Assembly (NCBI GenBank): GCA_947165725.1
Contig: CAMVBL010000011.1
Coordinates: 1 to 26,468, forward strand
From: an uncultured Caryophanales bacterium
GTDB lineage: Bacteria > Bacillota_I > Bacilli_A > RFN20 > CAG-826
Reading direction: 5' to 3'
Length of the DNA stretch: 26,468 bases
Made by a program: the position numbers and the translations under genes. Under the pieces are notes generated by a model. That model had not been told where the DNA came from and did no database searches. It was given only the letters and a program-made list of their open reading frames with translations. Below, piece by piece: positions 24,261 through 26,468 of the stretch (position 1 is the stretch's first letter; each line of letters starts with the position of its first letter).

Positions 24261-25199
24261 TTAGTCCTTGATCACTTCTTTTACTACTGAGGCAAGAGAA
24301 GCGGCCTTTTCCAAATTGTTTGGAAGGAAGATTTTTGTGGCTTTACCATCCGCAATCTTGGCTAAAGATTCATAGTATCTTAAGGTTACGACTGGTTCAG
24401 TTGGTTTAGAAGCATTGAGCATCTTGAGACCTTCGGCTTCCGCTTCACGAACGGCACGGATACCATCGGCTTCCGCTTGTTTAACTTTTCTTAAGGATTC
24501 AGCTTCACCTTCAGCGCGTAAGATGGCCATTTGTTTTTCCGCTTCAGCGGTAAGAATTTGTGATTGCTTTTGACCTTCGGCCACGAGAATCGCGGATTGT
24601 TTTTGACCTTCAGCAAGAAGGACTTTTTCTCTCTTTTCACGTTCCGCTCTCATTTGTTTTTCCATGGCTTCACGGATATCTTTTGGAGGAAGAATGTTCT
24701 TCACTTCCACACGATTAACTTTAATGCCCCATGGGTCTGTGGCTTCATCAAGAATCTTTCTCATCTTTTCATTGATTAATTCTCTAGAAGTTAAGCATTC
24801 ATCGAGTAAGAGTTCACCGATGATATTTCTTAATGTAGTCGCGGATAAATAATTGATCGCGGCCATTGGGTTTTCAACGCCGTACGCATATAACTTAGCA
24901 TCAGTGACAACATAGAAGACGACGGTATCAATTTGCATTGTAACGTTATCTTTTGTAATAACTGATTGTGGTTCAAAGTCTCTAACTTGTTCTTTCATGG
25001 AGACTCTGACCGCAATTCTATCAAAGAATGGCATTAACATATGCATACCAACACCCCATGTTGTGCGGTAGGCACCTAATCTTTCAACGATGACTTTTTC
25101 TGTTTGTTTGACAATCTTGATGTTGCAAATGATTACCAAAATAAAGATGAATAATAATACTGATAAAATGATGATTAACGCAGTTACTACTGGTGGCAT
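24261..25199 (-). CDS. SPFH/Band 7 (stomatin, QmcA-like) membrane scaffold protein
   Basis: This 312-residue protein has one N-terminal membrane segment (about residues 6-27), then an SPFH domain (VKQTEKVIVERLGAY, GMHMLMPFFDR, QIDTVVFYVV, AATTLRN-like region, WGIKVNRVEVKNI). An Ala/Glu/Lys-rich coiled coil holds six tandem 11-residue repeats at 194-259. The tail FLPNNLEKAASL is close to stomatin/QmcA C-termini. Such proteins form oligomeric scaffolds in membrane microdomains and often work with NfeD proteins, as seen here: the start is one base after the NfeD stop and GAGG lies nine bases upstream. It is the last gene of a three-gene operon. Confidence 0.93.
   Translation of the reverse strand: MPPVVTALIIILSVLLFIFILVIICNIKIVKQTEKVIVERLGAYRTTWGVGMHMLMPFFDRIAVRVSMKEQVRDFEPQSVITKDNVTMQIDTVVFYVVTDAKLYAYGVENPMAAINYLSATTLRNIIGELLLDECLTSRELINEKMRKILDEATDPWGIKVNRVEVKNILPPKDIREAMEKQMRAEREKREKVLLAEGQKQSAILVAEGQKQSQILTAEAEKQMAILRAEGEAESLRKVKQAEADGIRAVREAEAEGLKMLNASKPTEPVVTLRYYESLAKIADGKATKIFLPNNLEKAASLASVVKEVIKD
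24423..24620 (-). repeat. six tandem 33-base units in the SPFH coiled coil
   Basis: The encoded residues 194-259 divide into six 11-residue units. The first two are LLAEGQKQSAI and LVAEGQKQSQI, and later ones such as LTAEAEKQMAI and LRAEGEAESLR are more diverged. The period suits a right-handed hendecad coiled coil. Growth by duplication is suggested by the near-identity of units one and two. Confidence 0.7.
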
Positions 25200-25200
25200 C

Positions 25201-25671
25201 TTAGTTTTCCTCTACTTTCTTAACTAATAATTTGTTGCCTTGAATGGCAACGACTTCCACAACGCTTTTAGCAGCGATTGTTTCTTTTCCGTTTGTGCTA
25301 ATAGCGGTCCAAAGGACATCATTTAGTCGACAAACGCCTGGTTCAAAAGGCTTAATCTCTTCTTCTAATAAACCTCTTTTACCTACTAAGCTATCAACAT
25401 TGGAGCTGATAGTGTTGTTCTTTTTTGAATACTTTAACGATAACGGTCTTAACGCTATTAATGTGATCGCACTCACAACCACGAACACTATTACTTGCAC
25501 CCACCATGGAATTGTTACTCCTGGGATGAGTGAGAATAATGAGAGCACTAATGAGACTAATGCCCCAGCGGCAAACCAAATCGATACTAATGCTGGACCC
25601 ATGCATTCGACTATCACCATGACAATCATAATGCCGAGCCAGATAGCCCACATCCAATTCTCAAATGGCAT
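25201..25671 (-). CDS. NfeD-like membrane protein
   Basis: This 156-residue protein has three or four membrane segments in residues about 5-78 and a C-terminal OB-fold-like beta domain (SLVGKRGLLEEEIKPFEPG, VLWTAIS, AAKSVVEVVAIQGNKLLVKK). This is the short NfeD type without the ClpP-like protease domain. NfeD proteins act with SPFH partners in membrane microdomain organisation, and the SPFH gene follows after one base. It starts one base after the stop of the unknown 25673 gene, with GGAG about nine bases upstream. Confidence 0.9.
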   Translation of the reverse strand: MPFENWMWAIWLGIMIVMVIVECMGPALVSIWFAAGALVSLVLSLFSLIPGVTIPWWVQVIVFVVVSAITLIALRPLSLKYSKKNNTISSNVDSLVGKRGLLEEEIKPFEPGVCRLNDVLWTAISTNGKETIAAKSVVEVVAIQGNKLLVKKVEEN

Positions 25672-25672
25672 A

Positions 25673-26038
25673 CTACTTTTCTCCTGTCTTTATGGTTAGG
25701 ACGTTTTCCACACTGTCCCAAGTGGTTTCAAATTGTGTTGGCTTATTAGTGAATGGGATTCTTAAGGCTTCACTAATTTGTTTGAGTAATTGCACGGATG
25801 AAATACGGGCGAAACTCTTATGGAATTCAATCTTAAGTAAGCAACATTCATCTAACGCACCAGATTCCACGACTTCTTTGGTAAGAGGTTGAACGACAAC
25901 ATTATTTTTATCATCCATACCAACTTGCACTTTATAGGCTGTATCTAGCGGATACATCGCAGTCGTATTTAAAGTGATGTTATTTGCGTAAAATGACGCG
26001 ACACCGTTACGGTCTTTAACATTAAACCATTTAATCAT
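25673..26038 (-). CDS. Unknown protein heading the NfeD-SPFH operon
   Basis: This 121-residue soluble protein has no signal peptide or membrane segment. I do not recognise a family. The first half looks beta-rich (IKWFNVKDRNGVASFYANNI, YKVQVGMDDKNNVVVQPLT) and the second half contains CCLLKIEFHKSFARI and a helix LLKQISEAL. The start at 26038 is set by AAGGAGG six bases upstream. It is separated from the NfeD gene by one base and shares its promoter, so a function with the NfeD-SPFH pair is likely, perhaps as a cytoplasmic adaptor (inference). Confidence 0.75.
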   Translation of the reverse strand: MIKWFNVKDRNGVASFYANNITLNTTAMYPLDTAYKVQVGMDDKNNVVVQPLTKEVVESGALDECCLLKIEFHKSFARISSVQLLKQISEALRIPFTNKPTQFETTWDSVENVLTIKTGEK

Positions 26039-26058
26039 AAAGAACCTCCTTACCAACA

Positions 26059-26087
26059 ATATACATTTTTATACATAGATATTCAAT
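26059..26087 (-). promoter_or_regulatory. promoter of the three-gene NfeD-SPFH operon
   Basis: On the minus strand TTGAAT (26082-26087) and TATATT (26059-26064) are 17 bases apart, about 20 bases before the first gene's ATG. Confidence 0.6.
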
Positions 26088-26129
26088 AATATTCTTTAAT
26101 TATTTTTAATTTAGATGCAAACAAAGAAA

Positions 26130-26155
26130 AAAGACGACACTTTCGCATCGTCTTT
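26130..26155 (-). terminator. terminator after the PFOR gene
   Basis: On the minus strand AAAGACGA (26155-26148) pairs with TCGTCTTT (26137-26130) around a ten-base loop, followed by TTTC. It lies 19 bases after the stop at 26175. Confidence 0.88.
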
Positions 26156-26174
26156 ATTGATTTAATGTTTAGGA

Positions 26175-26468
26175 TTAGAGACCGAATTTTTTGATTCTTT
26201 CTAATCTGGCTTTCGCGTAATTTTCACACTTTGTTAAGAGTTCTTCAGCGTGGGCTGGGTTGACACGTGGAAGTTGTGAGAATCTTGTTTCAGTCATGAC
26301 GAAGTCTCTAAGCTTGCTGAAGTCTGGATCCTTCATATCAAGTGTTAATGCTGGTTTGCCTTCAGCTTCATTACGTGGATCGTAACGGAAGATTGGGAAG
26401 TAGCCACATTCAACGGCTAATCTTTCTTGTCTCATGGAGTTAGCAAGACCACCTTTGATACCATGGTT
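26175..26468 (-). CDS. Pyruvate:ferredoxin (flavodoxin) oxidoreductase, C-terminal end (partial)
   Basis: The last 97 residues of the protein are in the window; the frame stays open to the right edge, so the ATG at 26435 is internal. NHGIKGGLANS before it and ECGYFPIFRYDPR, LDMKDPDFSKL and ETRFSQLPRVNP after it match the C-terminus of the large single-chain PFOR (NifJ type). This enzyme oxidises pyruvate to acetyl-CoA and reduces ferredoxin in anaerobes. The iron-sulfur and thiamine domains lie outside the window. A terminator follows. It is the main sign of anaerobic metabolism here. Confidence 0.9.
   Translation of the reverse strand, partial: NHGIKGGLANSMRQERLAVECGYFPIFRYDPRNEAEGKPALTLDMKDPDFSKLRDFVMTETRFSQLPRVNPAHAEELLTKCENYAKARLERIKKFGL

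Overview
The window is AT-rich bacterial DNA from a low-GC Gram-positive lineage. The 16S 5' end, pre-16S leader, sigma-A-type promoters, strong AAGGAGG-like ribosome sites, Lgt/WhiA/TrxB/UvrA gene order and a pyruvate:ferredoxin oxidoreductase end all suggest an anaerobic, probably gut-dwelling, uncultured Bacilli (Erysipelotrichales/RF39-like; the rank is inference). TGA is used as a stop codon (for example at the ends of the rhs-like gene and the HAD gene), so the standard bacterial code applies. Nearly all genes lie on the minus strand; the one exception is a two-gene toxin-antitoxin-like module on the plus strand.

Layout from left to right: (1) the first ~59 bases of a 16S rRNA gene leaving the window, with its leader and two tandem promoters. 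(2) A lipoprotein tyrosine phosphatase. (3) A gap-pgk-tpiA glycolytic operon with its own promoter, terminator and an unusual structured gap-pgk spacer. (4) An accessory island at about 5.36-13.5 kb: a polytopic membrane protein coupled to a secreted trypsin-like protein that has lost all three catalytic residues and carries a papain-like tail; a small XRE regulator; a membrane-anchored protein coupled to a 1498-residue RHS/YD-repeat protein. A 55-bp near-identical copy of the whiA 3' end flanks the rhs pair on the far side. (5) whiA. (6) A DUF3990-type ADP-ribosyltransferase-fold toxin candidate and an XRE partner on the plus strand. (7) A housekeeping block uvrA-lgt-HAD phosphatase-trxB. (8) A secreted SGNH/sialate-esterase-like lipoprotein, tRNA-Pro(GGG), a P-loop kinase and a small DUF6788-like protein. 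(9) A three-gene operon of an unknown protein, NfeD and an SPFH/stomatin-like scaffold. (10) The C-terminal end of pyruvate:ferredoxin oxidoreductase.

The housekeeping genes follow an order known from Bacilli (uvrA-lgt-ppaX-trxB ... whiA ... gap-pgk-tpi). Accessory genes have been inserted on both sides of whiA. The best candidates for something new are the rhs cassette bounded by the whiA-end repeat, the pseudoprotease/membrane-protein pair beside it, and the DUF3990 module with a palindrome sitting between the -35 and -10 of its promoter.
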